Of a DNA stretch of 6,121 bases, positions 1 to 5,798 are shown piece by piece; within the stretch, counting starts at the first letter, position 1, and every line of letters starts with the position of its first letter. Position numbers and translations under genes: made by a program. The DNA is from Candidatus Poribacteria bacterium. GTDB taxonomy: Bacteria > Poribacteria > WGA-4E > WGA-3G. A model generated the notes under the pieces. It saw only the letters and a program-made list of their open reading frames with translations, made no database searches and had not been told where the DNA came from. The stretch lies in contig JAPPMR010000070.1 in assembly GCA_028818995.1 (NCBI GenBank), positions 1 through 6,121 on the forward strand, in the 5' to 3' direction.

Positions 1-186
1 TTCAACTACGTCCAAGCGAAAGTTCGGTTGGAAACGATGCAAGTCGGTCAACTCTTAGAGATTACCATTGATGATGGTGAACCGATTGAGAACGTGCCGA
101 AGAGCCTCACGAATGATGGGCATGATATTCTTGATACCAAGAAGATTGGAAAACACTACCGCCTGACTATCAAGAAAGGTGAGTAA
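1..186 (+). CDS. TusA/SirA-like sulfurtransferase domain, C-terminal part (5' end outside window)
   Basis: The first 61 in-frame codons end at TAA. The visible protein has the typical TusA-fold layout: an amphipathic helix (about residues 3-13, VQAKVRLETMQ), then GQLLEITIDDGEP (17-28), then ENVPKSLTNDGHDIL (30-44) and a final beta strand (YRLTIKKGE). In TusA proteins the persulfide-carrying cysteine sits in a CPxP-like motif just before this helix, so it would lie immediately upstream of the window and cannot be checked. TusA-like proteins pass sulfur as a persulfide in tRNA thiolation, molybdenum cofactor or sulfur-assimilation pathways. Whether this is a stand-alone TusA of about 75-80 residues or the tail of a larger fusion cannot be decided here. 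A strong terminator follows within 50 nt, so it is probably the last gene of its operon. Confidence 0.8.
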   Translation, partial: FNYVQAKVRLETMQVGQLLEITIDDGEPIENVPKSLTNDGHDILDTKKIGKHYRLTIKKGE

Positions 187-234
187 GATTCAGCGCTGAC
201 TTACAGGTTTACCCATATAGTAAGAACGTAGACT

Positions 235-288
235 GGGCGATTGCTTTTCATGTCCAATTGTTTTGGACAAGCAATCGCCCTTTTATAT
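235..288 (+). terminator. Rho-independent terminator after the TusA-like gene
   Basis: GGGCGATTGCTT (235-246) pairs perfectly with AAGCAATCGCCC (269-280). After a 4-nt bulge (247-250) the stem continues with GTCCAA (252-257) against TTGGAC (263-268), closing on a 5-nt loop. TTTTATAT (281-288) follows directly as the U-tract. The stem is long, GC-rich at its base and correctly placed about 50 nt after the TusA-like stop codon. It ends only 26 nt before the antitoxin start, so it also separates the two transcription units. Confidence 0.85.
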
Positions 289-314
289 GCCAGATAACTG
301 CTGGAGATAAGATT

Positions 315-551
315 ATGAATTCTAAGGAGATGTTCGAAGTGCTTGATCATGTGAGAACTTGGGATACGGAGATGCGCATTGACCTCGCTCGTCGAATTTT
401 AGAAACTGTGGTCCCCGCACGCCCTCTAAAACCAGCTCAAACTATGTCATTAGATGAGGTAATCGGAATTTTGAAAACAGGTGCCCCGCCGCCTACTGAC
501 GAAGAATGCAAAAAGATTATTGAAGAGGAGCGTTTAAAGAAATACGGATGA
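315..551 (+). CDS. Antitoxin-like small protein, partner of the PIN-domain toxin
   Basis: This encodes 78 residues from ATG 315, preceded by GGAG at 303-306 with 8-nt spacing. A longer reading from TTG 258 would start inside the terminator stem and has no ribosome binding site, so it is rejected. The N-terminal half looks helical (about 3-32, including DTEMRIDLARRILETV). The C-terminal half has a conserved-looking block, MSLDEVIGILKTGAPPPTDE (44-63), followed by a charged helix ending KKYG. From memory, this LKT-(x)-PPPTDEE block with a charged C-terminal helix is seen in small proteins encoded just upstream of PIN-domain toxins in cyanobacteria and other environmental bacteria. The stop codon overlaps the next start as ATGA, indicating translational coupling. 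By analogy with VapB it should bind and block the toxin, and might repress its own promoter. No clear DNA-binding motif was identified, so repression is inferred only. Confidence 0.75.
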   Translation: MNSKEMFEVLDHVRTWDTEMRIDLARRILETVVPARPLKPAQTMSLDEVIGILKTGAPPPTDEECKKIIEEERLKKYG

Positions 552-970
552 TTCATGCCTTATTGGATACAAATGTAATCCTGGATGCGTTGCTTGAACG
601 ACATCCTTGGAGTTTTGATGCCTCTGCCCTCTGGCAAGCAAAACTTGACGAACTGTTTGTTGCTTACATCACTGCAACCTCTGTAACCGATATTTTTTAC
701 ATTACTCGTAGATACGCGGGACGGGAAAAAGCATGGCAAGTAATTCAATTCTGTTTGGACCAATTGTCCGTTATATCAGTTGGAATTGATGAACTACGGT
801 TGGCAACAACGGTAGAAGGTAGCGACTTTGAAGACAATCTGCAAATTGCTTGCGCTATGAGTAGACAACTTGACGTAATTGTCACACGCAATCTTTCAGG
901 ATTTGCACGTAATAGTATCCGTGTTCTCACTCCACAAGAAATGCTTTTGAAATTGTCTGAGGACAATTGA
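548..970 (+). CDS. PIN-domain ribonuclease, VapC-like toxin of a type II TA pair
   Basis: This is a 140-residue single-domain PIN protein, the usual toxin size. Acidic residues at the expected places are D7 in the opening LLDTN motif, D13, D48 in the TSVTDIFYI segment, and D93/E95/D96 in SDFEDNLQIACA. The late motif DVIVTRNLSGF (109-119) closes the domain, with N115 at the usual 'TRN..GF/DF' position. PIN toxins of this type are Mg2+-dependent endoribonucleases that cleave tRNA, rRNA or mRNA. The target here is unknown. Its ATG overlaps the antitoxin stop by 4 nt and uses a ribosome binding site inside the antitoxin 3' end. A 7-bp inverted repeat (951-957/962-968) spans the last codons and part of the stop codon. 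The catalytic set looks intact, so an active enzyme is likely. Confidence 0.88.
   Translation: MIHALLDTNVILDALLERHPWSFDASALWQAKLDELFVAYITATSVTDIFYITRRYAGREKAWQVIQFCLDQLSVISVGIDELRLATTVEGSDFEDNLQIACAMSRQLDVIVTRNLSGFARNSIRVLTPQEMLLKLSEDN
951..968 (+). repeat. Small hairpin spanning the end of the toxin gene
   Basis: AATTGTC (951-957) and GACAATT (962-968) form a perfect 7-bp stem with a 4-nt TGAG loop. It covers the last toxin codons and the first base of the stop codon. No T-run follows, so it is not a standard terminator. It may protect the mRNA 3' end or be coincidental in AT-rich DNA. Confidence 0.4.
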
Positions 971-1052
971 TGTAAAATCATAAGCACATCAATAATCGTT
1001 TTGTGCTCCTAAGCGATTTGTTATGTTGGCGAGAATACAAGAAGAAACACCA

Positions 1053-1442
1053 ATGAGAAAAATGGGAATATGGCGCGAGTACCTTATTGAGAAACTCGCT
1101 GACCGGGATAGGGCAATTGGTTACCTCCAAGCGATCCTTGAAGACTATCAAATCTTTCAGGACCCTGTCGTAGTTTTAAGGGCACTTGAAACCGTTGTAA
1201 ACGCGCAAGGAGGAATTGACGAACTTGCAAAGCAGACAGAGATGGATCCACAAGTGCTTTCGAAAATACTATCTAATGAAAATACACCTCTGATTGAGGT
1301 GCTTATCAATGTCCTTAAAGCACTCGGATATCAACTTTCAATAAAACCGATAGAGATCGAAAATCCGAATCTTGAAACCTATTCTAATATGTTAGAGGGA
1401 CAAAACGCACCAGCACAAGTAGCGGAAAATCTGATTGATTAA
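1053..1442 (+). CDS. HTH (Xre/HigA-like) addiction-module antidote-type protein
   Basis: This encodes 129 residues from ATG 1053. An in-frame ATG at 1023 adds 10 residues but lacks any purine-rich ribosome site; 1053 has a modest AAGAAG (1040-1045) upstream and gives the more family-like N-terminus, MRKMGIWREYLIEKL. The N-terminal region (7-45) contains the pattern YLIEKLADRDRAIGYLQAIL plus a stretch of paired helices common to antidote proteins of the HigA/DUF-type family. An HTH follows at about 53-75 (GGIDELAKQTEMDPQVLSKI), then TPLIEVLINVLKALGYQLSI (78-97), the usual closing helix and strand. The final 30 residues are an uncharacterised tail. Such proteins normally sit beside a RelE/HigB-like toxin and repress their own operon. 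None is present between 971 and 1635, so this is either an orphan antidote or a stand-alone regulator. Confidence 0.75.
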   Translation: MRKMGIWREYLIEKLADRDRAIGYLQAILEDYQIFQDPVVVLRALETVVNAQGGIDELAKQTEMDPQVLSKILSNENTPLIEVLINVLKALGYQLSIKPIEIENPNLETYSNMLEGQNAPAQVAENLID

Positions 1443-1490
1443 TAAAATCAAAAAAGCGGACACTAATAGACAAGTGATATGTCAGGAAAC

Positions 1491-1524
1491 AAAGGGGGAA
1501 TGCCATTTGAGCATTCCCCCTTTT
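1491..1524 (+). terminator. Rho-independent terminator after the HTH gene
   Basis: AAAGGGGGAATGC (1491-1503) pairs perfectly over 13 bp with GCATTCCCCCTTT (1511-1523) around a 7-nt loop. The stem runs into TTTT and then GATTTG. It lies 48 nt after the HTH stop. The A-run at its 5' side could also give some termination of transcription entering from the right. It isolates the downstream membrane-protein operon. Confidence 0.9.
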
Positions 1525-1566
1525 GATTTGTCAATCTAATAACTTTTCAGATCCAAAAACAAGGTC

Positions 1567-1595
1567 TTGAAATAAAACCTAAAATACGATAAACT
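1567..1595 (+). promoter_or_regulatory. Putative sigma-70-type promoter for the membrane-protein operon
   Basis: TTGAAA (1567-1572) and TAAACT (1590-1595) are separated by 17 nt, matching 5 of 6 and 4 of 6 consensus positions. The site lies between the terminator and the gene at 1636, about 40 nt before its start, where a promoter is required. AT-rich DNA gives such matches by chance, so support is moderate to weak. Confidence 0.35.
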
Positions 1596-1635
1596 ATTCA
1601 ATATCTCAAAGAGTTCTCTCAAAAGCGAGGAAACA

Positions 1636-3690
1636 ATGCAAGAACAAACGGATTTAGCACCTGAAAATAACAGTCAAACTGCTATACCTGCTATGCAACC
1701 CATGAGTTTCACAGATATTTTAGATGGAATGTTTACGCTCTACCGGAGTCACTTCCGTCTGTTTATGGGAATCGCAGTCGTTTATCTCGTTGTGGGTTTC
1801 TGTATGAATCAAATCTATATGTATTTGACGATTGAGGGTGGGATGCAATACAGCCTTACAATATTCTTTGGCTATTTTCTTGGCGTATTTTTGCTGTCTC
1901 TATCGGTTGGCGGCTCACTGATTTATGCAAGTGCACATGCATTTTTAAAAAGAGATATTACTTCCGGAGATGCCTTAAAGCAAACATTACAACGTTTTTT
2001 ATCACTTTTTGGTAGCGCGTTCCTCTGGATATTAACTGTTTTTGGGTTGTTTATAACCATCATCGGTATCCCATTTTCAATCTATTTCGGAGTCCGATGG
2101 GGACTTTACAGTCTTCCAGTGTTATTTGAAAAAACTTCCGCAACAAAAGCGCTTAAACGAAGTACTGAATTGGTTAAAGGCACTTGGGGGCGAGTCTTTG
2201 GAATTATGTTGGCGATTTTTCTCATCACCGTCATGATAGGATTTATACTACAGACATCTTTCTGGGCCATCTTCAATTCCATAGCTGGTCCTACAGTAGC
2301 AGAAGAGGCAGCAGCAGAACCTACTTTTTTGGAGACAATCCTCCTTTTCTTTGCCCCTACACCGAAGGATATTGGATGGGCTGCTTATACAGTCCGGAAT
2401 TTTTTTACGCTATGCATCTCAACCCTCTTGATGCCGATTGGATCCGTCGGCTCAGCACTTCTCTACTTTGATATGCGGATTCGCAAAGAGGCTTATGATC
2501 TTGAGATGCAGGTACAGATTAAGGAATTTACCGCGCACTTCCCCAAACGATATATGAGAACCGAAATGGCTGATGACCGACGCACTAAATTTGTAGGGAC
2601 AATTTTCACGCTTTATCGTAATAATTTCGGGTTGTTTTGGCGTATTATGATACCGGTGGCTATCATCGCAATTTTGTTGGATATTGCAATGTTTTTTCGT
2701 TCTGTGGATGCCATTGAAAAGCATGTTGACGACAAACCTGATGACACTGCAACCGCAATACTAAACACAACCTATGGAATTGTTCCTAAGGTCTACATGC
2801 CTGACCTATTTAGGACACTTGAATACCTTCCTCCAAATAGGGTTAAGGATACCAGGTCCTCCTCTGACGTGATTTGGCAATTTTTTCCTATTCCGTTTGT
2901 GGGAGCAATGAACGACGACGACAAAAGTTCCTGGCAATGGACACTTAACTTCCGAACCTATGACTACTACACACCTCTAACCCTCATGTTACTCACACTT
3001 TGCCCGTTATCGTTTGTTGTCGCGCGGCTCTCGTCCAATTCACGATTTTCTGATAAGACCTCTCTTACTGCGCGTGAGGCTTGGCGACAAACAGGAAAGA
3101 AGGCGTTTAAATTATTGGGTGCGTTTGTGTTATTTGTACTTATTGTAGATGTAGGAAATTACATCCAAATCGGAATTACATTGTTGATTCCTTCATTAAT
3201 GGAGTCGTTTTCCATACCGTTAATAACAACCTTGGTAATGCTCATAAGCATCTATTTACTGGTAACATTAAGTCTCTACAATCCGTGCCTCATCCTTGAG
3301 AACAGATCCATTATAGGTATTTTTAAGCGAAGTCATGCTCTGGTCAGCAGCGCAAGGTTCCGTTTTTTATGGATTTATCTTTTGACAGGATGGATCGCTG
3401 CTGTTTTCACTTCGGTTCTGCTGGGTGCAGTATTGTTCCTGTTTTCAGTCTTTTTCTCCGAACTTGCACCAATCCGCGAAGCGTTAACGCCGTTAAAATT
3501 TCTGTCACTTTTCATCGGTGGAAATGTGGCAGTAGAGTTGCCAAACTTACCAAGTATTCTCCCTACTGTCTCACTCCTCATCGTCAAAGGTATAATTACC
3601 GCTTTTTTATTTCCGGTATGGGCAATTGTAACTACGCGTCTCTACTTAGAAAGAGTAGAGAATATTGCAGAGGCTAACCAAGAGGCATAG
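1636..3690 (+). CDS. Large polytopic membrane protein made of two copies of a DUF7544/GlpQ-membrane-like module
   Basis: The protein has 684 residues; GAGG (1627-1630) lies 5 nt before the ATG. It is an internal duplication. SFTDILDGMFTLYRSHFRLF (24-43) matches KFVGTIFTLYRNNFGLF (318-334), each leading into a membrane helix. EKTSATKALKRSTELVKGTW (165-184) matches ENRSIIGIFKRSHALVSSAR (555-574), again each followed by a helix. The modules end with DMRIRKEAYDLEM (279-291) and TRLYLERVENIAE (667-679). Each module has about five to six hydrophobic segments. The second copy carries an extra soluble, probably extracytoplasmic loop (about 355-440, rich in Asp, Lys and Trp) absent from the first. This resembles proteins annotated as 'glycerophosphoryl diester phosphodiesterase membrane domain' or DUF7544. 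No catalytic domain is present, so phosphodiesterase activity should not be assumed. It lies 5 nt before the DUF4129 gene, so co-transcription is very likely. Its role is unknown; an envelope scaffold or transporter is possible. Confidence 0.8.
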   Translation: MQEQTDLAPENNSQTAIPAMQPMSFTDILDGMFTLYRSHFRLFMGIAVVYLVVGFCMNQIYMYLTIEGGMQYSLTIFFGYFLGVFLLSLSVGGSLIYASAHAFLKRDITSGDALKQTLQRFLSLFGSAFLWILTVFGLFITIIGIPFSIYFGVRWGLYSLPVLFEKTSATKALKRSTELVKGTWGRVFGIMLAIFLITVMIGFILQTSFWAIFNSIAGPTVAEEAAAEPTFLETILLFFAPTPKDIGWAAYTVRNFFTLCISTLLMPIGSVGSALLYFDMRIRKEAYDLEMQVQIKEFTAHFPKRYMRTEMADDRRTKFVGTIFTLYRNNFGLFWRIMIPVAIIAILLDIAMFFRSVDAIEKHVDDKPDDTATAILNTTYGIVPKVYMPDLFRTLEYLPPNRVKDTRSSSDVIWQFFPIPFVGAMNDDDKSSWQWTLNFRTYDYYTPLTLMLLTLCPLSFVVARLSSNSRFSDKTSLTAREAWRQTGKKAFKLLGAFVLFVLIVDVGNYIQIGITLLIPSLMESFSIPLITTLVMLISIYLLVTLSLYNPCLILENRSIIGIFKRSHALVSSARFRFLWIYLLTGWIAAVFTSVLLGAVLFLFSVFFSELAPIREALTPLKFLSLFIGGNVAVELPNLPSILPTVSLLIVKGIITAFLFPVWAIVTTRLYLERVENIAEANQEA

Positions 3691-3695
3691 TATAA

Positions 3696-4340
3696 GTGAG
3701 AAATAGAATTTGCCTTTGTATAGTTATTATAGCGTGTTTTGTTAATTTTGCTGTGCTTTTCCTAATGGCTGCGGAAGAACAGGCATTTCGCGATGAATTG
3801 GAGGCGAAACGTTCTGACCCCGCGGTTTCTTATGAAAAATACCAAAAAGATTTAGCAAAACTCCTCAAATCTAAAGAACCTAAATCTGAATGGAGTTTTA
3901 GACTTGAGTATGTGTTATTTCCGCTGAGTGCCATAGCACTTGGGATTGTGGTAGTCTTTTTTATCAGGCAAATTCAGAGGAACCTGATACGTGAAGTGCG
4001 CGGCGACGAAGAGCCAGAAATAGCAGCAGACCATGTGGACACAGAGAAAGTAGCCCTTGCGCGTGCTGAAACAGCAGTTGAATCAAACGATTTTCGCGGT
4101 GCGCTTCGCTATCTTTATCTCTCAGCTATTTTGCATCTCCAAGAACGTGGTATCCTTCCGTATGATAAAAGTCTCACTAATCGTGAGTATCTTCACCAAT
4201 CACCAACAGATATCGACCTACAGACAACGCTTGGACCAGCGGTTTCAGTTTTTGATGAGGTTTGGTACGGACACAGACCTTGTGACGCGGAGACCGTTGC
4301 AAATTATAGAAACTTGTTACAAAAAATCTATAGCGGTTAG
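3696..4340 (+). CDS. DUF4129 domain-containing membrane protein
   Basis: This encodes 214 residues from GTG 3696, with AGAGG (3681-3685) 10 nt upstream, inside the 3' end of the preceding gene. A hydrophobic N-terminal segment (about 4-24) acts as signal or anchor. It is followed by a short charged extracytoplasmic stretch (25-70) and a second membrane helix (72-91) ending in RQIQR, which puts the C-terminus in the cytoplasm. Residues 121-212 form the DUF4129 domain: ARAETAVESNDFRGALRYLY, then ILHLQERGILPYDKSLTNRE, and the DEVWYG motif (187-192). DUF4129 is often fused to a transglutaminase-like domain, or encoded beside DUF4350, MoxR and DUF58 genes. Here the domain stands alone without a transglutaminase. 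The molecular function is not known; the family context suggests envelope assembly or stress control with the ATPase. Confidence 0.85.
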   Translation: MRNRICLCIVIIACFVNFAVLFLMAAEEQAFRDELEAKRSDPAVSYEKYQKDLAKLLKSKEPKSEWSFRLEYVLFPLSAIALGIVVVFFIRQIQRNLIREVRGDEEPEIAADHVDTEKVALARAETAVESNDFRGALRYLYLSAILHLQERGILPYDKSLTNREYLHQSPTDIDLQTTLGPAVSVFDEVWYGHRPCDAETVANYRNLLQKIYSG

Positions 4341-4350
4341 GTGAAGACAA

Positions 4351-5469
4351 ATGCGAATCCTTCAAAGATATGTTTTTATCCTGATTTTAATAACGCTAAT
4401 CTGCTCTCAAATGTCGTGTGATTCGTTAGAACAAGGGAGTGTGCTTTATCTTATTTTACGTAAACTAAAGTTCCGCGTCACACAGATATCAACAGAATTT
4501 CCGTCTCGCCTGAAAAGTTACGATGTGTTGTTTCTGCAAGACCTTAACGATGCCCCTTTAGAAACAGAGATTGAGAAGATTCAAGATTTCGTTAGAGACG
4601 GTGGCACCTTAATCGTGAGTGGCGGCAACCATCAAGCGATGGGGGGACTTGTTGCAGCGTTCGACTTAAGATTGCGTAGATTAGAGAGAAGATTGGGATT
4701 CGTACAAAGAATTAGCGATGAACCCTTTTTCCCATTACATTCAGTTGACGAAATTCACGCACGGGTATATTTTGTTATTGACGCTTTTGGACGAGATGTC
4801 GCGGTGCTTTACGGAAAAGGAAGTGACGCAGTAGTTGTAACACTACGCTACGGTGAAGGGCGTATGTTTTTTTCGACCTCTGCTTATCTGTTCAGCGATA
4901 ATGGGTTGCGAAATAGTGGCAACGCAACGTTTCTCTACAACCTTATGTCAACGCTTCCTCGCAACGCCCGCATCGGTCTTGCTGAGGAGAAATACATCAC
5001 GCATGAGTCTAAGCCACCTGATTCGTTTACAACGCTTGTGTTCAAAACACCCGGTGGTTTAGCTGCTGTCTATGTATGTCTTGTTCTTTTTGTTTTCCTG
5101 ACATTGCGAGGGAGACGTTTTGGAAAACCTTTGGATGTGCGGGAAAATAACAGACGTTTGAGTTCTGAATACGTCTACGCGATGACAAGACTCTATCAAA
5201 AGGCGGACACGCGCATGGAGATTTTACGGCATCTCCGAGATAGATTCAGATCAGATTTGGGCATCCGCTGGCGTGTTAACCCTAATTTAGGGACGGCGAC
5301 TTTTCTGGAGGAATTAACACAGCGAGGTGCGGCTGACGAAGAAGGGAAACTTAAAAGGCTTGTTCGTGACCTTGAACGGTCTGGTAGCATATCAGAGTCG
5401 CAACTGCTTGAAATGGCGAAACGGGTTGAGGCATACCGTGAGACATCAAAGATTGGTAGGGCAAAGTAG
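4351..5469 (+). CDS. DUF4350 domain-containing membrane protein
   Basis: This encodes 372 residues. AGGTG (4339-4343) lies 7 nt before the ATG and overlaps the upstream stop codon, so the two genes are probably coupled. A hydrophobic N-terminal anchor or signal (7-21) precedes an extracytoplasmic domain, with a second membrane helix at about 235-253 followed by GRRFGKPL and a cytoplasmic helical tail (262-372). The DUF4350-type core is LKSYDVLFLQDLNDAPLE (54-71), then FVRDGGTLIVSGGNHQ (80-95), and GEGRMFFSTSAYLFSDNG (168-185). This alternating pattern resembles a Rossmann-like or class-I amidotransferase-like fold. The only cysteines are C18, C23 and C243, in or next to hydrophobic segments, so no cysteine nucleophile is available and a binding role is more likely than catalysis. 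C23 is preceded by SQMS, a poor lipobox. Topology places the C-terminal tail on the same side as the DUF4129 domain and the MoxR ATPase. Confidence 0.82.
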   Translation: MRILQRYVFILILITLICSQMSCDSLEQGSVLYLILRKLKFRVTQISTEFPSRLKSYDVLFLQDLNDAPLETEIEKIQDFVRDGGTLIVSGGNHQAMGGLVAAFDLRLRRLERRLGFVQRISDEPFFPLHSVDEIHARVYFVIDAFGRDVAVLYGKGSDAVVVTLRYGEGRMFFSTSAYLFSDNGLRNSGNATFLYNLMSTLPRNARIGLAEEKYITHESKPPDSFTTLVFKTPGGLAAVYVCLVLFVFLTLRGRRFGKPLDVRENNRRLSSEYVYAMTRLYQKADTRMEILRHLRDRFRSDLGIRWRVNPNLGTATFLEELTQRGAADEEGKLKRLVRDLERSGSISESQLLEMAKRVEAYRETSKIGRAK

Positions 5470-5474
5470 AACGT

Positions 5475-5504
5475 GTCTCATAGGTGTTCAACTTAGCGTA
5501 TAAT
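5475..5504 (+). promoter_or_regulatory. Possible promoter with perfect TATAAT before the repeat cluster
   Basis: TATAAT at 5499-5504 matches the -10 consensus exactly. The best -35 candidate at sensible spacing, GTCTCA (5475-5480, 18 nt away), is weak at 3 of 6. If active, it would start transcription at the left edge of the palindrome cluster, giving either a long structured leader for the ATPase gene or a separate small RNA. Confidence 0.3.
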
Positions 5505-5505
5505 C

Positions 5506-5671
5506 TCTTGTAGGAGGCTTTTTAAGCCCGATTTTACATCTTGAGTTCCGTGAATCAACGTCAAATGCGCGTTTGGCATTTGACGGGAACGATATGTTTA
5601 TAGCAAACGCAATTATTCTCTTGAGCTCCGTAGGAGCGACATATTCTATAAACATTCCGCCTCTACGAGGC
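5506..5671. repeat. Cluster of small palindromes (REP-like interspersed repeat) in the DUF4350-MoxR gap
   Basis: The gap 5470-5798 has no convincing gene. Within it lie several hairpins. GGCTT/AAGCC (5516-5520/5524-5528) has a 3-nt loop. CGTCAAATGC/GCATTTGACG (5559-5568/5576-5585) is a perfect 10-bp stem with a 7-nt loop, enclosed by GTTCC/GGAAC (5545-5549/5586-5590). GCTCC/GGAGC (5625-5629/5633-5637) and GCCTC/GAGGC (5659-5663/5667-5671) each have 3-nt loops. ATGTTTATAG (5594-5603) is inverted as CTATAAACAT (5646-5655). The head TCTTGAG[T/C]TCCGT occurs at 5539 and 5619, and TCTTG also opens the first hairpin at 5506. No T-tracts follow the stems, so these are not ordinary terminators. The layout resembles short palindromic interspersed repeats of the REP class. 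No transposase is present in the window. Confidence 0.7.
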
Positions 5672-5690
5672 TGAGGAGCATTACTCATAT

Positions 5691-5719
5691 TAGAAAATCC
5701 TTAAGTTAACATTTATAGA
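5691..5719 (+). promoter_or_regulatory. Weak promoter candidate upstream of the MoxR gene
   Basis: TAGAAA (5691-5696) and TATAGA (5714-5719) are 17 nt apart, each matching 4 of 6 consensus positions. The site lies just after the palindrome cluster and 80 nt before the ATPase start. It would let the ATPase gene be expressed independently of the genes to the left. Support is positional only. Confidence 0.2.
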
Positions 5720-5798
5720 TTTCGCACGCTCTACCCAACCGACATCTACAAACTAAACGTGATTTTCAACTGCATGGAGGATAAAAAGGCAATAAATT

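Noticed and set aside
196..221. Promoter CTGACT...TATAGT upstream of the terminator
   Set aside because: Spacing is only 14 nt and the site lies before a strong terminator, so it is unlikely to drive the toxin-antitoxin genes.
258..314. Upstream TTG start extending the antitoxin by 19 residues
   Set aside because: It would begin in the loop of the terminator hairpin and has no Shine-Dalgarno. ATG 315 has GGAG at good spacing.
560..987. Two minus-strand open frames of 67 and 80 codons opposite the PIN gene
   Set aside because: They lie opposite a clear PIN-domain gene and show no recognisable domain or ribosome site.
4351..4422. Lipoprotein signal with C23 as the acylated cysteine in the DUF4350 protein
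   Set aside because: The residues before C23 (Q-M-S) lack the Leu/Val/Ile expected at -3, so a plain signal anchor fits better.
5506..5671. CRISPR array
   Set aside because: The repeated units are unequal, irregularly spaced and palindromic, and there are only two or three. There are no uniform spacers and no cas genes.
5488..5688. Minus-strand open frame of 66 codons across the palindrome cluster, containing VAPTELK
   Set aside because: It is the translation of the repeat itself (the GCTCCGTAGGAGC hairpin read on the minus strand). There is no ribosome site and no protein-like composition, so it is treated as a repeat artefact.
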